Source of the DNA: an uncultured Bacteroidales bacterium
Lineage (GTDB): Bacteria > Bacteroidota > Bacteroidia > Bacteroidales > UBA932
NCBI GenBank assembly: GCA_946415475.1
Contig: CAMKSQ010000017.1
Location: 1-32,451, forward strand
Reading direction: 5' to 3'
DNA: 32,451 bases
The notes under the pieces were generated by a model. That model saw only the letters and a list, made by a program, of their open reading frames with translations. It did no database searches and had not been told where the DNA came from. Of this stretch, positions 8,627 through 17,434 are shown piece by piece (position 1 is the first letter of the stretch; the number at the start of each line of letters is the position of its first letter). The position numbers were made by a program, and so were the translations under genes.

Positions 8627-10420
8627 CTACTCCTGATCCTCCAGCTCCTTGGCACGGATCTGTGCCTTCAAATCCTCCAGTTTGGCCTTGGCGGCGTCGA
8701 TACGCTCCTGCATCTGGGCCTTGAGTTTCTCTGCGCCCTTGGACAAGCCAAAGAAGCCGATATTGTTCTCATAGGTCTGGATTTCCTGCTGCAGCTGGTT
8801 GAACTGCTCTTTCAGGCGATCCGACTCCGTGAGCGGACGACGGCCATTGCCGCCTTCCCTACGGCCACCTTCCCGGCGACCACGCTGGCCAAAGCCAGGG
8901 AATTTTGCTTCCATAGCCTCACGATAGGCAGCCTGGATGGCATCTTTTTCCTTGAAAGGAACAAAGCCGATGGCCTTCCAGCGCTCCTCGAAATCCTTGC
9001 GGGCCTCTGCGTCTTTCTCAGCGTCCGGAACATAGGCCTTGATTTCCTCGATGAGGGCCTTCTTGGCGGCCAGGTTGCCGCTCAGATTGCCGGGGCCGGC
9101 AGGACGATTGTCACGGGCGGTGAAGAAAGCGTCGCAGGCGGCGCGGAAACGCTTCCAGATTTGCTCGCTCTTCTTGCGCGGCACGGCACCGATCTCCTTC
9201 CACTGTTTCTGCAGTTCGATGAGGCGGTCGCTCGTGGCCTTCCAGTCCGTGCTGTCCTTCAGCGATTCGGCTTCCTCGATGATGGCCATCTTCTTGGCCA
9301 GGTTCTCGTTCATGGAATCCTTGAACTCGGAGAAGGAGGCGCGCTTGCGCTCGAAGAACTTGTCGCAGGCGGCGCGGAAACGGTCGTAAACTTTCTGGTT
9401 TTCCTTGCGGGTGGCGAAGCCGATGCTGCGCCATTCGGCCTGGATTTTCTCGATTTCCTTACTTAAAGCGTTCCATTCGCTGGACGATGTAATTTCCTGG
9501 GCTGCAATAGCTTCCACTCTTTCGCAAAGTGCTTCTTTCTTGGCCAGGTTCTCTACCTGCTGAGCCTTGAGACCCTCGAAATGGGCCTGGTAGCGCTTGT
9601 TGATAACCGAGGTGGCGGCGCGGAAACGCTCCCAGATTTCTTCGCGGTATTCCTTGGCCACAGGGCCCAGGTCTTTCCACTGTTCGTGCAGTTTCTGCAG
9701 CTCCTTGAAAGCCTCCACTACATCCTCTTCTTCTGCCAGGGCTTCGGCGCTCTCACAGTAGGCGGTTTTGGCTTCCAGATTCTTCTTGAAGTCCAGGTCG
9801 CGAAGCTCCCGGTTGATATCGACCAGGTCGTAGAACTTGGTCACGTACAACTGATAGGTATCGTTGATGTCGCGGAAGTTCTGCTGCGGAACCGGGCCGG
9901 TCTCCCGCCAGCGGTTCTGGATATCGCGGAAGTGCGGGAAAGCGTCCTTCATCTCGCCGGGGTTCTCCACCAGGGCTTTCAATTCCTCGATGATGGCCTG
10001 CTTCTTGGTGAGGTTTTCGTCACGCTCTGCTTCCAGCTGCTTGTTATATTCTGCACGTTCCTTCTTGTAGGCCATGTACAGCGACTTAAAGCCAGCCTCG
10101 ATGGCGGCGAAGGGGCTTACAGGACCGCTCTGCATGGGAACGGTGGCTTCTTCTACGGGGGTGTTGTCGTCCGGCTCTTCCACGGTTGCGTCTTCACCGG
10201 CTTCGGCCTTCTCCTTGGAAAGCCGTTTATAGAAGGCACTCTTGATGGCATCGGCCTCCTTGGACCGTTTCATACGGTCTTCACTTTCTACTAACTGTTG
10301 GAACAGTTCCGTGAGTTCTGCCAGATTCTTGTCTGCATAGTTCACTACAGGGGTCTCCTGTTCCACTTTTGCTACATCTGCGGGTTCTTCCGTTACCACA
10401 GGCTTAATTTCTTCACTCAT
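8627..10420 (-). CDS. DUF349 repeat protein
   Basis: Soluble, highly charged helical protein typical of Bacteroidetes. Five repeats are visible, each with a Trp-x(3-4)-Gly pattern (RWRETGPVP, QWKDLGPVA, EWRSIGFAT, QWKEIGAVP, RWKAIGFVP) followed by a basic helix RFRAACD-like segment, spaced about 70-75 residues. There is a Gly/Arg-rich linker near residue 500 and a coiled coil at the C-terminus. The start is placed at 10420 (MSEEIKP): an upstream ATG at 10444 lies within a few bases of the predicted transcription start from the -7 box at 10452-10459, which leaves it no leader. First gene of the unit with yidC and yggS. The molecular role is not established. Confidence 0.9.
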   Translation of the reverse strand: MSEEIKPVVTEEPADVAKVEQETPVVNYADKNLAELTELFQQLVESEDRMKRSKEADAIKSAFYKRLSKEKAEAGEDATVEEPDDNTPVEEATVPMQSGPVSPFAAIEAGFKSLYMAYKKERAEYNKQLEAERDENLTKKQAIIEELKALVENPGEMKDAFPHFRDIQNRWRETGPVPQQNFRDINDTYQLYVTKFYDLVDINRELRDLDFKKNLEAKTAYCESAEALAEEEDVVEAFKELQKLHEQWKDLGPVAKEYREEIWERFRAATSVINKRYQAHFEGLKAQQVENLAKKEALCERVEAIAAQEITSSSEWNALSKEIEKIQAEWRSIGFATRKENQKVYDRFRAACDKFFERKRASFSEFKDSMNENLAKKMAIIEEAESLKDSTDWKATSDRLIELQKQWKEIGAVPRKKSEQIWKRFRAACDAFFTARDNRPAGPGNLSGNLAAKKALIEEIKAYVPDAEKDAEARKDFEERWKAIGFVPFKEKDAIQAAYREAMEAKFPGFGQRGRREGGRREGGNGRRPLTESDRLKEQFNQLQQEIQTYENNIGFFGLSKGAEKLKAQMQERIDAAKAKLEDLKAQIRAKELEDQE

Positions 10421-10451
10421 ACGATAGAATATAAGGTTTAACAATAACTTA

Positions 10452-10459
10452 CAAATATA
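10452..10459 (-). promoter_or_regulatory. -7 element for the DUF349-yidC-yggS unit
   Basis: Minus-strand TATATTTG matches TAnnTTTG, 32 bases upstream of the ATG at 10420. It supports that start over the one at 10444. The -33 region is a T-run rather than a clean TTTG. Confidence 0.6.
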
Positions 10460-10482
10460 AGAATATTCCGCGAAAAAAAAGT

Positions 10483-10490
10483 TAAATTTG
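10483..10490 (+). promoter_or_regulatory. -7 element for trmD
   Basis: TAAATTTG matches TAnnTTTG, 20 bases before the trmD ATG. It lies back to back with the DUF349 promoter in a 90-bp divergent gap. No clear -33 TTTG is seen. Confidence 0.55.
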
Positions 10491-10510
10491 CATCACAATT
10501 AGAAATACTC

Positions 10511-11188
10511 ATGCTAAGAATCGATATCATCAGTGTTGTTCCCGAATTACTGGACAGCCCGCTAAGTTACTCCATCCCCGGACGTGCCGTAAAAAAAGGC
10601 CTGGCAGAGATCCACATCCACGACCTCAGAAAATATGGACTGGGCTCGCGCCAAACCGTAGATGATTACTCTTACGGAGGGGATGCCGGCATGGTAATGA
10701 TGGTGGAGCCCGTATTCAACTGCATCAATGACCTCAAGGCAGAACGCAACTATGATGAAGTCATTTACATGGCACCGGATGGCGAAATTCTTACACAAGG
10801 TATAGCCAATGAGTTATCGCTTAAAGAGAACATTATTATACTCTGTGGGCATTATAAAGGGATAGACGAGCGAATCCGTGAACACCTTATCACAAGGGAA
10901 ATCTCCGTTGGAGACTTTGTGGTGAGCGGCGGAGAAATCCCTGCTGCACTCCTTGCGGACAGTATCATCCGACTTGTCCCCGGTGTACTTACCGATGAGA
11001 CTTCGGCCCTAAGCGATTCTTTCCAGGACGGCCTGGTCTCCCCTCCCGTTTACACACGCCCGGCAGAATTCAACGGTTGGAAGGTCCCCGATGTCCTTCT
11101 GAGCGGCAATCCCAAACTCATCCAAGCGTGGCAGGACGAGCAAGCCCTCCAACGCACCCAGGAGCGCCGCCCCTCTCTCCTAAAATAA
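10511..11188 (+). CDS. trmD: tRNA (guanine37-N1)-methyltransferase
   Basis: Methylates G37 next to the anticodon, using S-adenosylmethionine, and prevents frameshifting. The 225 residues match the family. Visible motifs: the N-terminal strand [26 protein letters not shown], the trefoil-knot SAM site [13 protein letters not shown] followed by [13 protein letters not shown], and the C-terminal [21 protein letters not shown]. Monocistronic: its own -7 box upstream and a hairpin (11220-11247) downstream. Confidence 0.97.
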   Translation: MLRIDIISVVPELLDSPLSYSIPGRAVKKGLAEIHIHDLRKYGLGSRQTVDDYSYGGDAGMVMMVEPVFNCINDLKAERNYDEVIYMAPDGEILTQGIANELSLKENIIILCGHYKGIDERIREHLITREISVGDFVVSGGEIPAALLADSIIRLVPGVLTDETSALSDSFQDGLVSPPVYTRPAEFNGWKVPDVLLSGNPKLIQAWQDEQALQRTQERRPSLLK

Positions 11189-11204
11189 CCACTGGCGCAT
11201 TAAC

Positions 11205-11350
11205 CCCTATAAATACAATAAAGGGCTTACATCACTGCGAGCCCTTTACTTGGTTAGTTAGTAGTGTATTCTTACCTTAAAAAGAAGAAGGTTAATTAGT
11301 TGGTTAGAAGATGCGTTTTCGCCTGCAACAGGGGTTTCATCCTCTTTTGC
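11205..11350 (-). ncRNA. Probable small RNA from an orphan consensus promoter
   Basis: A textbook promoter on the minus strand (TTTG at 11383-11386, 19-base spacer, TACATTTG at 11356-11363) points into the 232-bp gap between the 3' ends of the TonB receptor and trmD, where there is no gene to drive. The predicted transcript begins near 11350 and meets a hairpin (11247-11220) followed by an AT-rich stretch, giving about 130-140 nt. The only frame is a 14-codon ORF (11340-11296, MKPLLQAKTHLLTN) with no properly spaced ribosome-binding site. The sequence has two similar CTAA/TAACC-rich segments. I do not recognise the family; ends are approximate. Confidence 0.5.
11220..11247. terminator. Hairpin between trmD and the small RNA
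   Basis: AAAGGGCT and AGCCCTTT form an 8-bp stem with a 12-base loop. It could end trmD on the plus strand and the small RNA on the minus strand. Neither side has a clean T run, so efficiency is uncertain. Confidence 0.5.
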
Positions 11351-11355
11351 TGATG

Positions 11356-11386
11356 CAAATGTAAATAAAGTTTTTTAAACTGCAAA
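11356..11386 (-). promoter_or_regulatory. Consensus Bacteroidetes promoter with no downstream gene
   Basis: TTTG, exactly 19 bases, then TACATTTG on the minus strand, one of the two best promoter matches in the window. It lies downstream of the TonB receptor stop and drives the probable small RNA. Confidence 0.7.
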
Positions 11387-11420
11387 ATTTTTTAAACTTT
11401 TCTTTTGTAAATAAATTTTT

Positions 11421-13592
11421 TTAAAAAGAAAACCTTAGCTTTATCATAAAATTACAAGGGGCCTGCGGATACACGCCAATTCCGCTTTCTACGGTATCAG
11501 AAGCGGGATTATAGGTCTCCCAACGCCATCCGGCCGCATAGTACATCCGATTAAAGAGATTGTTTACATAAACGGACAAATCCAACAGTCCCAGAGGCAG
11601 TTTAAATTGATGACCGGCCTGAAAATTGGCCACCCACCAGGCCGGGATAGCCATCTGCTCCCGCATGGAATTGTCGATATACTGCTTGCCGACATACTTG
11701 AAATCGACACTTATCCGTCCCCCTTTCCACGGCAGGAAAGAGGCACGCGCCATGGCAATCACCGACGGTGACATGAGCATGGTGGTGCGGCCGTAATTCA
11801 CCTCATGCAGGGCCGAATAGTCCTCGTAAGGGACATAAGAAGTGTACTGGGCAATCTGGTTCATGGAAAGCGTGGTGTTGCCGTCCAGTTTGAGCCAGGA
11901 GAGCGGTTCCCATGCCAGGCAGAGTTCGATACCCCGCCGCCAGGAACGCGGTACATTCTCCTTGATGGCATAGCCGGAAGTAGATAGCCGTCCCGTCTCC
12001 AGCAGCATATCCCAATACTCCATCAAATATATATTGGCCGATGCCTGTAAACGCCTGCCAGTGAATGCATAACCCAATTCCGTATCCAGCATTTTTTCAG
12101 GTTCTATGGAAGTGGGCGCTCCTTTCACATTTTCTTTAATATCTCCCCTCCCCGGCTCGCGGTGTCCCCAGGCAACGGACGCATAAATCTTGTGTTTATT
12201 CCAGGCAGCCGCAACGCCCGCACGGGGGTTAAAGAAGTTCCAGCGCTTGAGGTAATTCAGCCGGTCTTCCTCCACGGCGCCGTACTCCAGCCAGTCGTCA
12301 TCGGTCCCTAAAAGTTTATAGTCGATACCCCTGTACTGCAAGTCAGCGTAGGCGGTAAGCCAGTGGACGGGATGATACTCGGCCCGCGCAAAAACGCTTT
12401 GCTCCCGCTTCCAGCCGGTGTGGTTATACCAGTCCAGCGTATTGTACGGATAATCAGGCGCTTCCTTGGCCCACAGCACCTCGCCCCAGTGTCCGCCCCG
12501 GTACCAGGAAAGGTTAACGCCGGCCGTGACGTCCAGCACCGCCGAGCGATACCGAAGGCTGCTGGCCCCCACCCAAAGGTCGTTGTCCATCTTCTTCTGG
12601 TAAATCATATCCGAACGGCCGGAAATAGGGAAACCGAAGTTGGGCAACTTCCGGGACATCTTGTAATACTCGTCATACCCGTCGCCACGGGTGTAATTGA
12701 CGGTATTCACCCAAGTAAAGTGTGCGCCAAACTGTCGCGTATAGTTCAGCTGCACGTGGTGCTGGGCATAATTGTCGGTCTGGTTGGGATAGTAACAGAC
12801 ATTCCCGTTGTCATCGTAGTACTCGCCCGCCCCGTTGTAGCGACGGTCTTTATAATACTGATCCAGGTCGATACCATCCCATGTAATCCCGCTTCGCTGC
12901 GCGCCCAGCAAGTACGTCAGGCGCAGCGAGTTGGCTCCGCGTATCCAGCCCAGGACGGCAAAGAGCGAGGTCGATTCCACATTGGCGTTGCGGATGTACC
13001 CGTCGGTGACGCCCAGGTTCCAGGCCAGGTCGAAATACAGCCCCGAGGGCAATTTTCCGGACGATACGGCAGCCGAAGTCATGAACGTGCCGAAAGAACC
13101 GCCACTGACCTCCACCGCTCCGCTGGGCTCCGGGCGGACAAAAGCCGTATTCATGTTGATGCTGGCGCCAAACGCCCCCGGACCGCTGGCCGACGTTCCC
13201 AGTCCGCGCTGCACCTGCACCCCGGAAAGGAGGCTGGTAAGCGCCGGGATGTTCACCCAGAATACCTCCTGCGACTCCGCATCGTTCAGGGTAATACCAT
13301 TGAGTGTCACATTGATCTGGGAGCCCTTGCTGCCACGGATGGTCATGGACGAATTCCCCAGGCCGGTTCCACCTTCATTGTACGTAACCACAGAAGGCAA
13401 CAGGCTCAAAGTCATGGGCAAAGAGGCCGAAGGATTGCTCTGGCGGAGCTCCTCCTTCCCTACCATATCGTATGTAACCGGGGTTTCTTTGCCTGCACGG
13501 GTGGCAGATACCACCACCGAATCCAGGCGTTCCTGCGCAGCGGCGCAGAGAGGCAGCACGCACAGTACTGCAAAAAGCATTGTCTTTTTCAT
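11421..13592 (-). CDS. TonB-dependent outer-membrane receptor, TPP-riboswitch controlled (probable thiamin uptake)
   Basis: Outer-membrane active transporter powered by TonB. A signal peptide (MKKTMLFAVLCVLPLCAAA, cut before QERLD) is followed at once by LDSVVVSATR, then the plug domain (about 30-140; MTIRGSKGSQINVTLNGITL and VQVQRGLG) and a 22-strand-type barrel ending in the aromatic RFSF. There is no N-terminal carboxypeptidase-like domain, so it is not SusC-like, and no SusD neighbour. The substrate inference comes from the TPP riboswitch in its leader: thiamin or a thiamin precursor. At 723 residues it is complete. It is the last gene of the DUF1846-cyclotransferase-receptor run. Confidence 0.9.
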   Translation of the reverse strand: MKKTMLFAVLCVLPLCAAAQERLDSVVVSATRAGKETPVTYDMVGKEELRQSNPSASLPMTLSLLPSVVTYNEGGTGLGNSSMTIRGSKGSQINVTLNGITLNDAESQEVFWVNIPALTSLLSGVQVQRGLGTSASGPGAFGASINMNTAFVRPEPSGAVEVSGGSFGTFMTSAAVSSGKLPSGLYFDLAWNLGVTDGYIRNANVESTSLFAVLGWIRGANSLRLTYLLGAQRSGITWDGIDLDQYYKDRRYNGAGEYYDDNGNVCYYPNQTDNYAQHHVQLNYTRQFGAHFTWVNTVNYTRGDGYDEYYKMSRKLPNFGFPISGRSDMIYQKKMDNDLWVGASSLRYRSAVLDVTAGVNLSWYRGGHWGEVLWAKEAPDYPYNTLDWYNHTGWKREQSVFARAEYHPVHWLTAYADLQYRGIDYKLLGTDDDWLEYGAVEEDRLNYLKRWNFFNPRAGVAAAWNKHKIYASVAWGHREPGRGDIKENVKGAPTSIEPEKMLDTELGYAFTGRRLQASANIYLMEYWDMLLETGRLSTSGYAIKENVPRSWRRGIELCLAWEPLSWLKLDGNTTLSMNQIAQYTSYVPYEDYSALHEVNYGRTTMLMSPSVIAMARASFLPWKGGRISVDFKYVGKQYIDNSMREQMAIPAWWVANFQAGHQFKLPLGLLDLSVYVNNLFNRMYYAAGWRWETYNPASDTVESGIGVYPQAPCNFMIKLRFSF

Positions 13593-13593
13593 T

Positions 13594-13668
13594 TTCCTTA
13601 CGACGGTATGAACCGTATCAAGTTCAAAGGGACTTTCTCAACCGGCGGTTAAAGCCGATACCCCAAAT
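13594..13668 (-). promoter_or_regulatory. TPP (THI-box) riboswitch
   Basis: The minus strand has the conserved THI elements in order: GGGGTATCGGC, a GGC...GCC hairpin, GGTTGAGAAAGTCCC (usual CTGAGA), TTTGAACTTGATACGG (usual ACCTGATC), and TACCGTCGTAAGGAAA (usual GCGTAGGGAA). The 3' conserved segment, AAGGA, ends five bases before the receptor ATG and so is itself the likely Shine-Dalgarno sequence: folding with TPP would block initiation. Several consensus positions are transitions, but order and spacing are intact. It lies directly after the cyclotransferase stop. Confidence 0.88.
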
Positions 13669-13670
13669 AT

Positions 13671-14420
13671 TTATTTTTTCACCAGCTCCACCTGGTACAG
13701 GCGGGGCCATTTCTTTCCAGTCAGGTAAATGCGGCCTTCCGCATCGCGCGCAATGCCGTTGAGCACATCCGTATCCTTTTTACGCAACTTTTCAGGCAGG
13801 AGGCCGGTGCAGTCAATCGCCGCTTCCACCTTGCCATCGGCAGGATTGATAATGACGATGGTGTCGGTGGTATATACATTTGCCCAGATTTTGCCGTCGA
13901 TCCACTCCAGCTCGTTCAGATAACGGAGCGAACGGCCGTTCATGGTCACGGGCAGGCGTTTGAGCAGCTTAAGATCCTTATCCAGGAAGTACAGGTTGGC
14001 GCTGCCGTCGCTGGCGATGAGCTGCTTGCCGTCCGTAGTGAGTCCCCAGCCCTCCCGCGGGTAACGCAGCGTCTGCTGGTAAGTGATGGTGGCGGCATCG
14101 TACTTGAAGGCCACCTTGTTGGTCCAGGTAAGGACATACAGGACGCCGTCCAGGATGACGGAACCTTCGCCAAAATACTTGCCGGTCAGCTTCTTTAGGG
14201 CGATGGGCTCACCACTGGCAAGGTCCACCGTACGGATGGTGCTCTCCCCATACTGACCGGTGGTTTCCCAGAGGACGCCCTCGTGAAAGAAGAGGCCCTG
14301 GGTATAGGCATCCGTGCGGTGCGGATATTCCTTCACCACCTTAACGCCATACTGCTTCACCTGCGCCTGTGAACAAGCGCCGGCCAGCAGCACCCCGACT
14401 ATGAGGAGCCATCGTTTCAT
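13671..14420 (-). CDS. Glutamine cyclotransferase (glutaminyl-peptide cyclase), lipoprotein
   Basis: Plant/bacterial-type enzyme that cyclises N-terminal glutamine to pyroglutamate. The 249-residue protein starts with MKRWLLIVGVLLAGAC (lipobox LAGAC, Cys16), and the rest is a beta-propeller: YTQGLFFHEGVLWETTGQYGES, EGWGLTTDGKQLIASDGS, LNELEWIDGKIWANVYTTD and DVLNGIA are family stretches seen in part. ATGA overlap with the DUF1846 stop shows translational coupling. The TPP riboswitch begins within a few bases of its stop. Confidence 0.9.
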   Translation of the reverse strand: MKRWLLIVGVLLAGACSQAQVKQYGVKVVKEYPHRTDAYTQGLFFHEGVLWETTGQYGESTIRTVDLASGEPIALKKLTGKYFGEGSVILDGVLYVLTWTNKVAFKYDAATITYQQTLRYPREGWGLTTDGKQLIASDGSANLYFLDKDLKLLKRLPVTMNGRSLRYLNELEWIDGKIWANVYTTDTIVIINPADGKVEAAIDCTGLLPEKLRKKDTDVLNGIARDAEGRIYLTGKKWPRLYQVELVKK

Positions 14421-15889
14421 CTCTTCTTGATTTTACGGACCGGGTCACAGGTGAGGCCGATACCCAGTTTGTTCCAGGTTTTCCGGTCCACTTCACTGAG
14501 CATCACCGTGGAATGCACCTGTGCACCTTTGAGGTTAGGCAAATGCTCCAGGGCCAGGCGGCAGTTTTCGTCCAGCCGGCCCATCATGGAGATGGCCACC
14601 AGCACTTCGTCCGTATGCAGGCGCGGGTTGTGCCCGTGCAGATAGTCCACTTTGAGCTTCTGGATGGGCTGGATCATGGTCTGCGGAATCAGTTTTACGT
14701 TATGGGCGATACCCGCCAGATGCTTGATGGCGTTCAGCAACAGAGCGGCGCTGGGGCCCAGCAGCGGGCTGGTTTCTCCGGTGAGGATGGTCCCGTCTTC
14801 CAGTTCCATGGCGGCAGTGGCCTTCTCTGCCTTCTCCAGACGCTCGCGGGCGGCCACCACGCATTTACGGTCGCTGATGGTGAGTTTGGCACGCTTCATC
14901 AGGAGCGAGAGCTTGTTCACCTCGTTTTCCGTGCACTTGCCATCGGCCAGATTGCAAAGCCCCGTAAAATAGCGGCGGATAATCTCCTGCTTGGAAGCTT
15001 CGCGGCAGACTTCATCGTCACAGATGCAGGAACCGATCATATTCACGCCCATGTCTGTGGGCGATTTGTACGGCGATTCCCCGTAGATATCCTCGAACAG
15101 GGCGTTCATCACCGGGAAAATCTCCACATCACGGTTGTAGTTTACAGCAGTGACCCCGTAAGCATCCATGTGGAACGGGTCGATCATGTTGACATCGTCC
15201 AGATCGGCCGTAGCGGCCTCATAGGCTATGTTGACGGGATGCGTGAGCGAGAGGCTCCACACCGGGAAGGTCTCAAACTTGGCATAGCCGGCCTTGACGC
15301 CGCGCTTGTTTTCCTGGTATAACTGGCTCAGGCATACGGCCATCTTGCCGCTGCCGGGACCGGGAGCCGTCACCACTATCAGGGGACGGGTGGTTTCCAC
15401 AAAGTCGTTGCGGCCGAAACCTTCATCCGAGTCGATCAGCGCAACGTTGTTGGGATAGCCCTCGATGGTATAATGGTAATAGACCTTGATGTCCATGTTC
15501 TCCAGGCGCTTCCGGTAAGCTTCCGCACTCGCCTGCCCGTTGAAATGCGTGATAACGACACTGTTAACGCTGAAGCCACGGGCCATGAATTCGTCCCGCA
15601 GGCGCAGGACATCCATATCATAAGTGATACCCAGGTCCGCGCGCATCTTGTTTTTCTCGATATCGACGGCACTGATGACGATGATCATTTCCAGCTCATC
15701 CTTGAGCTGCATGAGCATCTGGAGCTTGGAGTCCGGCTCAAAACCCGGGAGCACACGGCTGGCATGGTAGTCGTCGAACAGTTTGCCGCCGAACTCCATA
15801 TACAACTTGTCACCAAACTTGGCGATGCGCTGTTTGATGTGCTCTGACTGGATTTTTAAGTACTTTTCGTTGTCGAACCCGTATTTCAT
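14417..15889 (-). CDS. DUF1846 family protein
   Basis: Conserved cytoplasmic protein of about 490 residues, the family's normal length. Start at 15889 (MKYGFDNEKYL), matching family N-termini; an upstream ATG at 15925 lies at or before the predicted transcription start. A nucleotide-loop-like APGPGSGKMAVCLSQ is seen near residue 175, with the family stretches NMIGSCICDD and YLHGHNPRLHTDEV. The biochemical role is not established. It is cotranscribed with the cyclotransferase (ATGA overlap) and is divergent from pgi. Confidence 0.9.
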   Translation of the reverse strand: MKYGFDNEKYLKIQSEHIKQRIAKFGDKLYMEFGGKLFDDYHASRVLPGFEPDSKLQMLMQLKDELEMIIVISAVDIEKNKMRADLGITYDMDVLRLRDEFMARGFSVNSVVITHFNGQASAEAYRKRLENMDIKVYYHYTIEGYPNNVALIDSDEGFGRNDFVETTRPLIVVTAPGPGSGKMAVCLSQLYQENKRGVKAGYAKFETFPVWSLSLTHPVNIAYEAATADLDDVNMIDPFHMDAYGVTAVNYNRDVEIFPVMNALFEDIYGESPYKSPTDMGVNMIGSCICDDEVCREASKQEIIRRYFTGLCNLADGKCTENEVNKLSLLMKRAKLTISDRKCVVAARERLEKAEKATAAMELEDGTILTGETSPLLGPSAALLLNAIKHLAGIAHNVKLIPQTMIQPIQKLKVDYLHGHNPRLHTDEVLVAISMMGRLDENCRLALEHLPNLKGAQVHSTVMLSEVDRKTWNKLGIGLTCDPVRKIKKR

Positions 15890-15922
15890 AAGTGCCTTGA
15901 GAGATTTGTTAAATACGGGATA

Positions 15923-15953
15923 CAAATGTAGGGATTTTTTTGCGCTTTTGCAA
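15923..15953 (-). promoter_or_regulatory. Promoter for DUF1846-cyclotransferase run
   Basis: Minus-strand TTG at 15951-15953, then TACATTTG at 15930-15923 (20-base spacer). It supports the DUF1846 start at 15889. Confidence 0.65.
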
Positions 15954-15991
15954 CTCTGTCATTTCTTCTTTTCTTTTCCAAAAAAGAAGAG

Positions 15992-15999
15992 TATATTTG
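15992..15999 (+). promoter_or_regulatory. -7 element for pgi
   Basis: TATATTTG matches TAnnTTTG, 31 bases upstream of the pgi ATG. The -33 position is a T-rich stretch. An 8-bp inverted repeat (CTTCTTTT 15965-15972, AAAAGAAG 15982-15989) overlaps the spacer; its meaning is unclear. Confidence 0.6.
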
Positions 16000-16030
16000 T
16001 AGGATAGAAAACAACAAAACTAGAATCAAT

Positions 16031-17368
16031 ATGGTAAATGTAGATGTTAAAGGTTGCGAATCCTTTGTAAAGGAAGAACAATTCAATGCCTATGTGCAAA
16101 AAGCCCTGGACGCCTTCGATGTCCTGGAAAGTGAAAAAGGCGCCGGAAACGACTTCCTGGGCTGGAAACACCTTCCCTCCCAGATTACAGACGGCCTCCT
16201 GAACGACATGGAAGCCATCCGCAACAGCTGGAACAAAAAAGGTGTGGACCTGGTTATTGCCATTGGCATTGGCGGCAGCTACCTGGGCGCCAAGTGCGTC
16301 ATTGAGGCCCTGAGCCACAACTTCGCCAAACAACTCAAGCACAAGGAAGCTCCGGAAGTGGTGTTCGCCGGCAACAACCTGTCGGAGGAATATCTGGCAG
16401 AACTCATGGACCTGGCTAAGGAGCGCAACGTAGCCTGCATCGTCATCTCCAAGAGCGGCACCACCACGGAACCTGCCGTCGCATTCCGTATCGTGAAGCA
16501 GTTCATTGAAAGCATCTACGGCAAAAAAGAAGCCGCAGAGCGCATTGTGGCCATTACGGATGCGGAGCGCGGCGCCCTCAAAACCCTCTCCCGCCAGGAA
16601 GGCTACAAGACCTTTATCGTCCCGGACAATGTGGGCGGCCGCTTCAGCGTGCTCACTCCGGTAGGCCTGCTGCCCATCGCCGTGGCCGGCTTCGACATCA
16701 AAGACCTGGTCGATGGTGCCAAAAAAGCAGAACGCGCCCTCTCCATCAAGGACGCCAACAACCCAGCCGTGGTGTACGCCGCCATGCGCAACCTCCTGTT
16801 CAAGGAGTGCGGCAAAAGCACGGAAATCCTGGTAAACTACAATCCCAAGCTCACCTACGTGGCAGAGTGGTGGAAACAGCTCTACGGAGAATCCGAGGGT
16901 AAGGACGGCACCGGCATCTATCCTGCCAGCGTAAACAACACGGCCGATCTTCACTCCATGGGCCAGTTCATTCAGGAAGGCTCCCGCATCATGTTCGAGA
17001 CCGTCCTGCACGTGGAAAATGCCCGCCGCAGCGTGGTTATCGAGTCAGACGACCAAAACCTGGACCAGCTCAACTTCCTGGCCGGTAAGCACGTGGAGCA
17101 CTGCAACCACATGGCAGAACTGGGCACACGCCTGGCCCACATTGACGGCGGCGTTCCCCAGATTGAGGTTTCCATCGAAACCCTGGACGCCAAGCGCCTG
17201 GGAGAACTCCTGTACTTCTTCGAGTTCGCTTGCGGCGTCAGCGCCTACACCCTGGGCGTGAATCCGTTCAACCAGCCCGGCGTAGAGGCCTACAAGAAGA
17301 ACATGTTCGCCCTGCTGGAAAAACCCGGTTACGAGGAAGCCACCAAGGCCATCAAGGAGCGCCTGTAG
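16031..17368 (+). CDS. pgi: Glucose-6-phosphate isomerase
   Basis: Interconverts glucose 6-phosphate and fructose 6-phosphate in the cytoplasm. The 445 residues fit the short bacterial form. Visible motifs: GIGGSYLGAK (about 79-88), VISKSGTTTEPAV (138-150) that binds the sugar phosphate, GGRFSVLTPVGLLP, the YGESEGKDG segment holding the catalytic glutamate, and VNPFNQPGVEAYK near the end. Single-gene unit with its own -7 box and a bidirectional terminator downstream. Confidence 0.97.
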   Translation: MVNVDVKGCESFVKEEQFNAYVQKALDAFDVLESEKGAGNDFLGWKHLPSQITDGLLNDMEAIRNSWNKKGVDLVIAIGIGGSYLGAKCVIEALSHNFAKQLKHKEAPEVVFAGNNLSEEYLAELMDLAKERNVACIVISKSGTTTEPAVAFRIVKQFIESIYGKKEAAERIVAITDAERGALKTLSRQEGYKTFIVPDNVGGRFSVLTPVGLLPIAVAGFDIKDLVDGAKKAERALSIKDANNPAVVYAAMRNLLFKECGKSTEILVNYNPKLTYVAEWWKQLYGESEGKDGTGIYPASVNNTADLHSMGQFIQEGSRIMFETVLHVENARRSVVIESDDQNLDQLNFLAGKHVEHCNHMAELGTRLAHIDGGVPQIEVSIETLDAKRLGELLYFFEFACGVSAYTLGVNPFNQPGVEAYKKNMFALLEKPGYEEATKAIKERL

Positions 17369-17385
17369 CGCGTGTATATTCTTTT

Positions 17386-17428
17386 AAAAAATCACCTCAG
17401 GATTGCGTCCCGAGGTGATTTTCTTTTT
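17386..17428. terminator. Bidirectional terminator between pgi and nitroreductase
   Basis: AAAATCACCTC pairs with GAGGTGATTTT around a 10-base loop, with T-rich sequence after it on both strands. It serves the convergent pgi (+) and nitroreductase (-). Confidence 0.88.
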
Positions 17429-17434
17429 GCTTCA

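Noticed and set aside
11296..11340. 14-codon ORF inside the probable small RNA
   Set aside because: The purine stretch touches the ATG with no spacing for a ribosome-binding site, and the peptide has no recognisable pattern; kept only as a note under the RNA.
15965..15989. CTTCTTTT/AAAAGAAG inverted repeat upstream of pgi as an operator
   Set aside because: Low-complexity A/T-purine arms arise easily in such a spacer, and no regulator or second copy supports it.
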